A stretch of 39,299 nt of DNA, taken from NCBI GenBank assembly GCA_019694515.1, contig JAIBBU010000029.1, positions 1 to 39,299 on the forward strand, written 5' to 3'. Shown here in pieces: positions 1 to 7,566 of this stretch. The first letter of the stretch is position 1, and each line of letters starts with the position of its first letter. The DNA comes from Oligoflexia bacterium. Its GTDB lineage: Bacteria; Bdellovibrionota_C; UBA2361; JBGSMV01. Under the pieces are notes generated by a model. The model saw only the letters and a program-made list of their open reading frames with translations. It made no database searches and was not told the origin of the DNA. The position numbers and the translations under genes are program-made.

Positions 1-44
1 AGGCCGAGAATGCTCAGAACATCGCCGGGGGAGTTTCGTAATCG

Positions 45-2345
45 ATGCGCACAGCCATATTAGCTCTAACCGCGTTGATCTTGACTGTTCTTTCGCTAGG
101 TCTAAATTTTCAAGAGAGTTTCGTCCCCGCGCGTGCGCCGGCGGAGCTGGCGGAGATTCGCCCCGATGGCTGGTTCGAGGGCAGGGCAGCGCTCAATTTC
201 AGGCGTCTCGCGCCGCGCGGTAATATATTGGAGTTGCGGCTGAATCGCTGGCGGCCGGCTGCGGCGGAGCGGCCCTGGATTCAGGTATCTGTTTGTGGAA
301 AAGCGTTGGGGATGCTGCCGGTTGGGCCAGACGTTGCGCGGCTGGCCGTCGACGGAGATTGTGAGCCGCGCGAGGTGGCATTAGAGCTGCCGCCCAAGCC
401 GGCAGACAATCTCGAGGCGGTCGACTACGCTGCGCATCTGGCGGGCGCGCGCATTACCTCCGAGCTGGGTATTCCGATCGTAGATTTACGCACGCTTGGG
501 ATGTACTTCGCGCTGTTCTTTGCGTTAGCACTGGTCTTGCGCTACAGCGCCGGATCAGCGCTAGCAGCGCTTCTGGGCATGACGATCTTTGCGCTGTTTA
601 CGGTGCGGTTTCACGATTCAAGTGCGCTCAAGACCATTTCGTTCTGGATGTTCTTTGTCAGTTTGGCGCTCGGCTTTAAGGTGGCATCGCTGCATAAGAC
701 CCATACCATCTCCAGCCTCAGTGTGCGTCGCGGCATCCCCGATGCTTCGCCGTTCTGGAGTATTTGCGCGCTGCTAGCAGTTGGCATTGGCGGAGCACTG
801 CGTTTCTACGGTCTGAACTTCGGATTGCCGGCCAATTACCATCCCGATGAGGTGCCAAAAATCAATGCGATCATGGGCATGCTGGCTCGCGACGAATTGA
901 ATCCGCGCTACTTCTTGCATCCATCGCTGCTGCTTTACTCGACCATGTTTCTTAATAAATTTTTGCACGCGGTGGGCGTATTCCAGGGCGATTTTCGGGA
1001 AAGCGCTTTCTTGGCCGGACGTATGGTCAGCGCACTGGCGGGGACGGCTTCGATCGGGTTGTTATTCCTGATCGGGCGGCTGCTCTTTAGCCCCGCCTCG
1101 GGGGCCATGGCCGCAGCATGTCTGGCGGTATTTCCGCTGCATGTGACCTGCAGCCGCTACATGAAAGAGGATGCACTGCTGCTCTGTTTTGTCCTGTGTT
1201 GTTTGTATTTCGTCATTCGCGCCGTGGAGCGTAATAGTGTGCGGAGCCTGCTTTGCGCCGGGCTAGTAGCGGGAGTGGCTGCGGGCAGCAAGTATTCGGG
1301 GGCGCTATGCATGGCGTTCGTGATGCTGGCGCCTTGGTTCAAGAGTGGGCGGATTGATCCCGATTTTCGCTTTCTGAAGGCGCTCATCCCGGCATTGTGC
1401 TTAGGGCTGCTCGGCTTCGCTTGCACTACTCCCTATGCCTTTCTCGATACGCCGGCTTTTCTTCAAGGAATCAGGACTGAGCGATCCCACATGTTGAAGG
1501 GGCATACCGAAACGATTGATGCCTGGTCTCAAGCCTGGAGCTATCATTTTGGCAGGAGCTTGATCGGTGGAATGTCGCCGGCCGCGCTGATGATTGGCGT
1601 AGCGGGCATGGGGCTTCTGGCTTTGCGGCGGCGCAAGGAAGATCTGCTGGTCGTTTTCCTAATCCTGCTATTTTATCTACCGGCTGAATGGGTCAAAGCC
1701 AAGCCGGCGCCGCAGCCGGAGCGCTACATTTTACCCTGCTTGCCGTTTTTAGCCTTGGCTGCCGCAGAGTTATGCCGGGCGGTCGCGGCCAGCCGGGCGC
1801 GGCTCCTCGGATTGCCGCTTTTTTTGGCGGCATTGCTCTTCCCGGCCTATCGCAGTCTAGCTTTAGCTTCCGAGATCGTGCCGGATACTAGAGATCTGGC
1901 TGCCAGCTGGATGCGCGCCAACCTGCCGTCGGGAGCGCGTATCTATTTAGACTGGGAACCCTATGTGCCGCGTTTTGACGATAAGTTTTTTGAGGTTGTA
2001 AATGACCCTAAGAAGCGAATCATGCCGCTCTTAGGAGTGGAGCAGCTGCGGCGCTCAGGAGTGGATTACTTGGTGCTTTCGAGTTTGATGTACGACCGGT
2101 TTTTTTCGCAGCCCGGACGCAAGTACGCACTACGGCGGCTGTACGAGCAGGTCTTCCGTAAATTTCCGGTGGTCGCTGAATTTGCTCCGCGCCATGGCAC
2201 ATACGGATTCAACAACCCCGTGATTACTGTTTTCGCCCTTAAGCCGGCCGAGGAGCCGGCCGATAGTAAAGGCGGAGGGGTGTTCTTTCAATCAGAACAT
2301 GGGGGATTTGAAGGCTCGGGCAAAAGCCGATCTGGCGCTGGTTAA
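45..2345 (+). CDS. Family-39 (PMT/ArnT-like) membrane glycosyltransferase
   Basis: This is a 766-residue polytopic membrane protein that probably transfers a sugar from a polyprenyl-phosphate donor to a protein or lipid on the periplasmic side. An N-terminal membrane anchor (about residues 4-22) is followed by a soluble stretch to about residue 150, then by many hydrophobic segments to about residue 595 and a soluble C-terminal part. The acidic loop motif HPDE near residue 268, after the GLNFGLP segment, is the usual GT39/PMT metal- or substrate-binding signature. The ATG has a GGGGGAG ribosome-binding site about 11 nt upstream. The 3' end overlaps the start of the next gene by 47 bp in another frame, so the two are probably co-transcribed. 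The extra N-terminal region of roughly 230 residues before the GT core is unusual. Family assignment is fairly sure; the acceptor is unknown. Confidence 0.82.
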   Translation: MRTAILALTALILTVLSLGLNFQESFVPARAPAELAEIRPDGWFEGRAALNFRRLAPRGNILELRLNRWRPAAAERPWIQVSVCGKALGMLPVGPDVARLAVDGDCEPREVALELPPKPADNLEAVDYAAHLAGARITSELGIPIVDLRTLGMYFALFFALALVLRYSAGSALAALLGMTIFALFTVRFHDSSALKTISFWMFFVSLALGFKVASLHKTHTISSLSVRRGIPDASPFWSICALLAVGIGGALRFYGLNFGLPANYHPDEVPKINAIMGMLARDELNPRYFLHPSLLLYSTMFLNKFLHAVGVFQGDFRESAFLAGRMVSALAGTASIGLLFLIGRLLFSPASGAMAAACLAVFPLHVTCSRYMKEDALLLCFVLCCLYFVIRAVERNSVRSLLCAGLVAGVAAGSKYSGALCMAFVMLAPWFKSGRIDPDFRFLKALIPALCLGLLGFACTTPYAFLDTPAFLQGIRTERSHMLKGHTETIDAWSQAWSYHFGRSLIGGMSPAALMIGVAGMGLLALRRRKEDLLVVFLILLFYLPAEWVKAKPAPQPERYILPCLPFLALAAAELCRAVAASRARLLGLPLFLAALLFPAYRSLALASEIVPDTRDLAASWMRANLPSGARIYLDWEPYVPRFDDKFFEVVNDPKKRIMPLLGVEQLRRSGVDYLVLSSLMYDRFFSQPGRKYALRRLYEQVFRKFPVVAEFAPRHGTYGFNNPVITVFALKPAEEPADSKGGGVFFQSEHGGFEGSGKSRSGAG

Positions 2346-4488
2346 AGTTCTGTCCAAGCTCAATCTGCTGGACAGCGGCTTCAGTGCCAAAGATTTCCGT
2401 AGCGGCGAATTCTGTCCGATTTATTTCTTCGCTTTGAAGGGCGCGTTCGAGGAGTCGGACGCCTGTCAGATTGTGGCCGATCATCTGCGGCTGCCGCTAG
2501 TACGGATCGATCGTGCGCGGCAGGAAGAGATCTCGAGACTCCTCGAAAATCCAATCATTAAGAGTATCGGACCGGAACGCTGGAAGAGTCTGCGCGCTTT
2601 GCCGTATAAGCTGGAAGGGCCCGCTTTGAGCGTGGTCTTTGCCAATCCCCTCGATCGTGAAGAGATTTCAGCGCTTGAGTTCGAGCTAAGCTTGCGGGTG
2701 CAGGTTGCGATCGGACTGGAGCGCGAGATTTTGGATTATCTGCTGCAGCGCACCAATGCCGACTCGATGGCCGATCTGCAGTCGATCGTTGAACAGAATG
2801 AGCAGCAAAATCCGGCGGGTGCCGCGAACGAAGAAGCGCCGCTTGAATCAACCGTGATGCCGGGAGAGGTGGGGTCGGCGCCGATCGTACGCTTAGTCAA
2901 CAAGATCTTCTCTGACAGCGTCGAAGCTGGCGCTAGTGATATTCATATCTCGCCCGAAAAGGAGATCTTGAAGGTGCGCATCCGGGTGGATGGCATCATG
3001 CAGCCGCTTTTGGAGGTGCCGGCGATGATGCGCGGACCGGTAACGTCGCGCATCAAACTGCTGGCTGGAATGGATATCTCCGAAAAACGCAAACCTCAGG
3101 ATGGCCGGCTGCGCATTAAAAGTGTGCGCGGGCTGAGAGATCTTAGAATTTCCACTGTGCCGGCGGTACATGGTGAAAATGTAGTGGTCCGCATTCTCTC
3201 AGCGGAGCTGTCGCGGGTCAGCTTTGACTCGCTGGGCATGAGCGAGGAGCTGCAGGCGCGCATGCGTGACGCGCTCTCGGGATCTTCAAAAGTGGTGCTG
3301 ATCTCCGGACCAACCGGGTCGGGCAAGTCCTCGACGCTGTATGCGGCGCTTCTGGCGCTGCGTGATGGCACTCACAATATAATTACGGTCGAAGATCCGA
3401 TTGAGTATAGACTGGAGGGCATTACCCAAATCCAGGTTAACACTAAGATTGGAGTAAGTTTCGCCGAAGGCCTGCGCTCGATCCTGCGCCAAGATCCGGA
3501 CGTGATCATGGTGGGAGAGATTCGGGACCGCGAGACGGCGTCGATTGCGATGCAAACTGCTCAAACCGGGCACTTAGTGTTCTCCACCATTCATACCAAC
3601 AATGCACCGGCTACAATCACGCGGCTGCAGGATCTTGGAGTGCCGCCGTTTTTGATCTCTTCCTCGCTCAGCGCAGTGATATCGCAGCGCTTAGTGCGGC
3701 GCCTCTGTCCCGACTGTGCTAAGCCGTGGGGCAGTGAAATTGGTGACGCCTATGCGGGGAGCGGCTTGATCGCGGCCGGGATGCGTGAACCTGTTGGGTG
3801 TCCGGAATGCCGCAGCACGGGGTACCGGGGACGGGTGGGGGTATTTAGCTTCTTGGAAATCAGCGAGCCGCTGCGCGAGGCCATCCGCGGAGAGCTAGGC
3901 GAGGGCACCCTTGAAACCCTGGCGCGCGCGAATGGCTATAAATCCCTGGAAGAGGCTGGAATCGATCTCGTCAATAGTGGAGCAACTTCTCTAAGCGAAT
4001 TGGAACGAGTGCTGGGCTCGCTCAAGGGGCTGCGCATTAGTCGGCCGAGTACCGCAGCCGCTGCTGCTAATGCGGTCCAGGCCGCGCCGCAGCTGAACGG
4101 AGGTTTGGCGCGTCAAAAAGTACTCCTGGTCGAAGACGATGAAAACACCCGCGCTGTTCTATCGTTGCTCTTGCGCGGCGAAATGTTCGAAGTGGAGGAA
4201 GCCGCTAATGGCGTCGAGGCGCTAGAAAAGATTTATCAACAGGTCCCGCAAGTCATTATTCTCGATTTAATGATGCCGAAAATGAACGGCAGTGAAGTAG
4301 TGCAGCGTTTGCGGCGTGATCCGCGTACGCGCGCTATTCCGATTCTGATGTTGACCGCCGCCGACAGTGACGAAAATGAGCTGCAGGCGATCTCGGCTGG
4401 TGCTGACGATTTTGTCAGCAAGACTACCGACGCGAAGGTGATGCTGGCGCGGGTGTATCGGCTGCTGGATCGCGCCGGTGCAGCCTAA
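2299..4488 (+). CDS. GspE/PilB-type secretion ATPase fused to a C-terminal receiver domain
   Basis: This is a hexameric traffic ATPase of the type II secretion/type IV pilus family, 729 residues long, with a response-regulator domain at its C-terminus. Residues 1-150 look like the GspE/MshE N-terminal domain. The ATPase core carries Walker A GPTGSGKSS (K343), Walker B with GEIRD (E407) and the downstream TGHLVFSTIHTN stretch. Two CPxC pairs (C470/C473 and C501/C504) form the zinc tetracysteine typical of PilB/GspE. From about residue 610 a CheY-like receiver begins, with the acidic pocket EDDE, acceptor D656 in LDLMMP and K708; this lysine is followed by Thr, where Pro is usual. The start overlaps the upstream glycosyltransferase by 47 bp. 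A GGAGGGG sits 18 nt upstream, rather far. No other pilus gene lies nearby except a Flp-like pilin 18 kb away. The function as a phosphorylation-tuned assembly ATPase is inferred. Confidence 0.93.
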   Translation: MGDLKARAKADLALVKVLSKLNLLDSGFSAKDFRSGEFCPIYFFALKGAFEESDACQIVADHLRLPLVRIDRARQEEISRLLENPIIKSIGPERWKSLRALPYKLEGPALSVVFANPLDREEISALEFELSLRVQVAIGLEREILDYLLQRTNADSMADLQSIVEQNEQQNPAGAANEEAPLESTVMPGEVGSAPIVRLVNKIFSDSVEAGASDIHISPEKEILKVRIRVDGIMQPLLEVPAMMRGPVTSRIKLLAGMDISEKRKPQDGRLRIKSVRGLRDLRISTVPAVHGENVVVRILSAELSRVSFDSLGMSEELQARMRDALSGSSKVVLISGPTGSGKSSTLYAALLALRDGTHNIITVEDPIEYRLEGITQIQVNTKIGVSFAEGLRSILRQDPDVIMVGEIRDRETASIAMQTAQTGHLVFSTIHTNNAPATITRLQDLGVPPFLISSSLSAVISQRLVRRLCPDCAKPWGSEIGDAYAGSGLIAAGMREPVGCPECRSTGYRGRVGVFSFLEISEPLREAIRGELGEGTLETLARANGYKSLEEAGIDLVNSGATSLSELERVLGSLKGLRISRPSTAAAAANAVQAAPQLNGGLARQKVLLVEDDENTRAVLSLLLRGEMFEVEEAANGVEALEKIYQQVPQVIILDLMMPKMNGSEVVQRLRRDPRTRAIPILMLTAADSDENELQAISAGADDFVSKTTDAKVMLARVYRLLDRAGAA

Positions 4489-4517
4489 ATCAAATCAGAG
4501 GCTTAGCTCGAATTGCC

Positions 4518-4531
4518 CATATTTATTAAGG
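4518..4531 (+). repeat. 14-bp intergenic element, copy 1 (CATATTTATTAAGG)
   Basis: This AT-rich motif lies 30 nt after the GspE-REC stop codon. It matches 13 of 14 bases with another intergenic copy at 11929-11942, also just after a gene that encodes a receiver domain and upstream of the next gene. Both are preceded by a similar GCYTARCTC. It may be a protein-binding or UP-like site, or chance. Confidence 0.3.
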
Positions 4532-4563
4532 CGCATTTCAATTTCTGCCGAGTGTTAGAATAT

Positions 4564-4584
4564 CCCCTTAGGCGCGCCGAGGGG
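4564..4584 (+). other. Hairpin in the leader of the response regulator
   Basis: The arms CCCCT (4564-4568) and AGGGG (4580-4584) enclose a second self-complementary core, GGCGCGCC. Together they can form a strong stem with a small internal loop. No T-tract follows, so it is not a typical intrinsic terminator. It lies about 28 nt before the ATG of the response regulator. It could be the 3' end signal of the upstream operon or a leader structure. Confidence 0.3.
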
Positions 4585-4612
4585 TCGAATTGAAGATGGG
4601 TGCATTGAAAAG

Positions 4613-5014
4613 ATGAAAGCATTAATTGTCGAAGATGATAAGGTCAGCAGCACATTGCTGCAGGGCATGCTGAGTCCGTGGGGCGAGGTGGAAACCGCCG
4701 GCCAGGGAGAAGAGGCTTTCAATAAGTTTTGCGATGCATATTCGGGTGCCGCGCCCTTTGATATTCTTTTTCTCGATCTGGGCCTGCCGGAGGTCGATGG
4801 CTACCAAGCGCTGCGGGCGATCCGGGAATACGAGCAGGGCTTCGGGAAATTCGGCTCCGATCAAACAAAAGTGGTGGTGCTGACTGGCTCCAAGCAGCCT
4901 CATGATCTCTTCAAGGCCGAATCCTTCGGATGCGTGGCCTATTTAACCAAGCCGCTTGATCGCACTAGATTGCTTGAGGAATTAGAGCGACTCGGTTTCT
5001 TCAGTCCCAAATAA
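4613..5014 (+). CDS. Single-domain CheY-like response regulator
   Basis: The protein has 133 residues and consists of one receiver domain with no output domain. The acidic pair ED (about residues 7-9), phospho-acceptor D55 in LFLDLGLP, T91 and the K113-P114 pair are all present, so it should be phosphorylatable. Such stand-alone receivers act by binding a partner or by passing phosphate in a relay. It lies downstream of the ATPase that carries its own receiver and about 80 nt upstream of proS, on the same strand. A partner relation with the GspE-REC protein or with the two kinases at 7.5-12 kb is possible but only inferred. No convincing ribosome-binding site is visible before the ATG, and a GC hairpin precedes it. 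Confidence 0.9.
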   Translation: MKALIVEDDKVSSTLLQGMLSPWGEVETAGQGEEAFNKFCDAYSGAAPFDILFLDLGLPEVDGYQALRAIREYEQGFGKFGSDQTKVVVLTGSKQPHDLFKAESFGCVAYLTKPLDRTRLLEELERLGFFSPK

Positions 5015-5093
5015 CCGCGCCCTCGCAGCAGCTTACTTGAAGCGCCATAAACCTTATGGCACACTTTCTCCTCGTAAAATTCGAGATTTTTCT

Positions 5094-6617
5094 ATGGCAG
5101 CCGCAGAACACGCGATCTCTCCGACTCGTGAGCAAGACTATCCGGAATGGTATCAGCAGGTGATCAAAGCCGCCGATTTAGCGGAGAACGCGCCGGTACG
5201 GGGCTGTATGGTGATCAAACCGTGGGGCTATGGGATTTGGGAGAATATCCAGCGCGGATTGGATCGGCGCTTCAAAGCGACCGGGCATGAAAATGCGTAC
5301 TTCCCGCTGTTGATTCCGCTCAGTTTATTGGAGAAGGAGGCCGAGCATGTCGAAGGTTTCGCCAAAGAGTGTGCTGTTGTCACGCATCATCGTTTGGAGC
5401 TGAAAGACGGCCGACTGGTGCCCGCGGCATCTGCTCAGCTCGAAGAGCCGTTGATTATCAGGCCGACCTCGGAAACGATTATCGGCGAGGTGTTTTCGAA
5501 GTGGGTGAAATCCTACCGTGATTTGCCGCTCTTAATAAATCAGTGGGCCAATGTGCTGCGTTGGGAAATGCGCACTAGGTTGTTTTTGCGTACGGCCGAG
5601 TTTCTGTGGCAGGAAGGGCATACTGTGCACGCGTCGTTAGAGGATGCGATGCACGAGACCCTTCAGATGCTGGAAGTCTACCGCGCCTTCTCAGAAGAGG
5701 AGCTCGCGCTTCCGGTGATCACCGGCGAAAAACCTGCGCATGAGAGGTTCCCCGGTGCAGTCAAAACTTATTGCATTGAAGCGATGATGCAGGATCGCAA
5801 AGCGTTGCAGGCCGGAACTTCGCATTACCTGGGACAAAACTTTGCTAAATCGTCGGACATCAAGTTCCTAGATGAACAGGGACAGACGCAGTTCGCGCAT
5901 ACTACGTCGTGGGGCGTTTCGACGCGGCTGATCGGCGGGCTAATTATGACGCATGCGGATGATGACGGCTTGCGTCTGCCGCCGCGCGTGGCGCCTAAAC
6001 ATGTGGTGATATTGCCTGTAATTCCGAAGCCTGAGGCGGAGCAGGGAGTGCTGGCCTATGCCAATGAAATCGCCGCGCAAATTGCAAAGTGCGAGTATGC
6101 GGGTCGTGCGGTGGAGGTGCATATAGATAAGCGCGATATGCGAGGAGGCGAGAAGAGCTGGCAATGGATCAAGAAGGGCATTCCGCTCCGCATCGAAGTT
6201 GGGCCACGCGATATCCAGAGCCGTGCGGTGATGCTGTATCGCCGCGATCGCGGGGCTAAAGAGAAGGAACAGATTTCATTGGAGGCTCTGCCGGGAATGA
6301 TTAGCCGGACATTAGCCGAGATTCAAGATAACTACTTTCGTGCCGCCAAGGATCTTTGTGATCGGAATGTGCGTTCCGATATCGAGGACTTTGACGAATT
6401 CAAGCGCTTCTTTACGCCCCAGAATGCGGCTAAACCCGAGATTCACGGCGGCTTTGTGCTGGCGAAATGGTGTGAGGACCCCGTCACGGTCCAATTGCTT
6501 TCGGATTTAAAGGTAACAGTGCGCTGCGAACCTTTGCAGCAATCGGGACGTGCGGGCAAGTGTGTGATTACGGGCAAGCCCGCCACTAAGGAATTTATCT
6601 TCGCTAAATCGTACTAG
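5094..6617 (+). CDS. proS: Prolyl-tRNA synthetase, archaeal/eukaryote type
   Basis: This class II aminoacyl-tRNA synthetase charges tRNA-Pro in the cytoplasm. The 507-residue length and the motifs fit the shorter archaeal/eukaryote-type enzyme, not the common bacterial type with an inserted editing domain. Visible marks are the RPTSET block, motif 2 around R156-E158 with FLWQEGHT after it, and motif 3 DDDGLRLPPR near residues 286-296. The C-terminal extension has several cysteines and ends in KSY; in archaeal-type ProRS a terminal Tyr reaches the active site. The reading frame is open back to a TTG at 5037, but ATG 5094 opens the usual N-terminus and is preferred. The stop is 2 bp before trhO, which implies one translation-related operon. 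Confidence 0.95.
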   Translation: MAAAEHAISPTREQDYPEWYQQVIKAADLAENAPVRGCMVIKPWGYGIWENIQRGLDRRFKATGHENAYFPLLIPLSLLEKEAEHVEGFAKECAVVTHHRLELKDGRLVPAASAQLEEPLIIRPTSETIIGEVFSKWVKSYRDLPLLINQWANVLRWEMRTRLFLRTAEFLWQEGHTVHASLEDAMHETLQMLEVYRAFSEEELALPVITGEKPAHERFPGAVKTYCIEAMMQDRKALQAGTSHYLGQNFAKSSDIKFLDEQGQTQFAHTTSWGVSTRLIGGLIMTHADDDGLRLPPRVAPKHVVILPVIPKPEAEQGVLAYANEIAAQIAKCEYAGRAVEVHIDKRDMRGGEKSWQWIKKGIPLRIEVGPRDIQSRAVMLYRRDRGAKEKEQISLEALPGMISRTLAEIQDNYFRAAKDLCDRNVRSDIEDFDEFKRFFTPQNAAKPEIHGGFVLAKWCEDPVTVQLLSDLKVTVRCEPLQQSGRAGKCVITGKPATKEFIFAKSY

Positions 6618-6619
6618 TC

Positions 6620-7513
6620 ATGAACATGAATGTGCCGATTGAGGTTACCTGCTTTTACAAATTCTGCGATCTGTCGCCAGCGCGGGTAGCTGGGCTGAAA
6701 TCGGAGATTCTCGAATGCGGGACACGCTCCGGGATGCGCGGGCTGGTGTTGCTGGCGGAGGAGGGGATTAACGGCACCGTCAGCGGATCGGCCGCGGCGA
6801 TCGGGGCATTTAAAGCGTTCCTGCGCGGATTGCCGGAGTTTTCCGATTTAAGTTTCAAAGACAGTCGCTGCCAAAAGCCTCCTTTCCGCTTGTTTAAGGT
6901 GGATTTGCGTAAGGAGATCGTGGCGCTTGGTGATCGCGAGGTGCAGCCTTGGCGCGCCGCGCGGCGTGCGCTTTCTCCGGCAGAGTGGCAAGCCGCGCTG
7001 GCTGCGGGAGATGCCACCGTTCTGGATACCAGAAATATCTATGAGACTGCGCTGGGCAAATTCCGGAATGCTGTCGATCCGGGGATCAAGGTCTTTAGCG
7101 ATTTTCGCAATTTCTTGAAGCACTGGCCGGAAAACCGCGAGAAGAAGATTCTGATTTATTGCACCGGCGGTATTCGTTGTGAGAAGGCTGCGATTGAGAT
7201 GGAGAATCAGGGCTTCAAGAATGTCTATCAGTTGGATGGCGGCATTCTTAATTACCTCGCGCAGTTTCCTGATCAAGGATTTGAGGGCGAATGCTTCGTG
7301 TTTGATCACCGCGTGGCTGTTGATCAGGCGCTGCAGCCTTCGCAGCGGTATGGCCTTTGCCCGCACTGCGGGGATCCCGCGGCGCAGCGTTGTAGCTGTC
7401 TGAATTGCAGCAAAACTGCTTTTATTTGCGAACGCTGTGCGCAGGAGCGCGCGCTACAAAGCTGCTCCAAGAACTGCGCCTATCACCTGCGCCGCAATGA
7501 TGCCGCGGTCTAG
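6620..7513 (+). CDS. trhO: tRNA uridine(34) 5-hydroxylase TrhO (rhodanese family)
   Basis: TrhO (YceA family) makes 5-hydroxyuridine at the wobble position of certain tRNAs with molecular oxygen. The 297-residue protein has the N-terminal acylphosphatase-like domain with the EEGINGT motif, a rhodanese domain with catalytic C181 in YCTGGIRC, and a C-terminal Cys-rich tail (CPHC, CSC, CERC, CSKNC) that may bind zinc. It starts only 2 bp after proS with no evident ribosome-binding site, so translation is probably coupled; a second ATG lies at 6626. A tRNA-modification gene after a tRNA synthetase is consistent with a shared translation role. It converges with the hybrid kinase on the other strand. 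Confidence 0.93.
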   Translation: MNMNVPIEVTCFYKFCDLSPARVAGLKSEILECGTRSGMRGLVLLAEEGINGTVSGSAAAIGAFKAFLRGLPEFSDLSFKDSRCQKPPFRLFKVDLRKEIVALGDREVQPWRAARRALSPAEWQAALAAGDATVLDTRNIYETALGKFRNAVDPGIKVFSDFRNFLKHWPENREKKILIYCTGGIRCEKAAIEMENQGFKNVYQLDGGILNYLAQFPDQGFEGECFVFDHRVAVDQALQPSQRYGLCPHCGDPAAQRCSCLNCSKTAFICERCAQERALQSCSKNCAYHLRRNDAAV

Positions 7514-7566
7514 TCTGTGATTTGGAAGTGAGGGCGCGGTTCGCAGCAGCGCCGCGGCTATTGCCT

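Noticed and set aside
6848..7366. 172-residue minus-strand frame opposite trhO
   Set aside because: The trhO protein is well conserved in the other strand, and this frame has no recognisable domain.
7514..7566. Terminator between trhO and the hybrid kinase
   Set aside because: A CGCGG/CCGCG stem exists but is far from the T-run, which is inside the kinase coding end.
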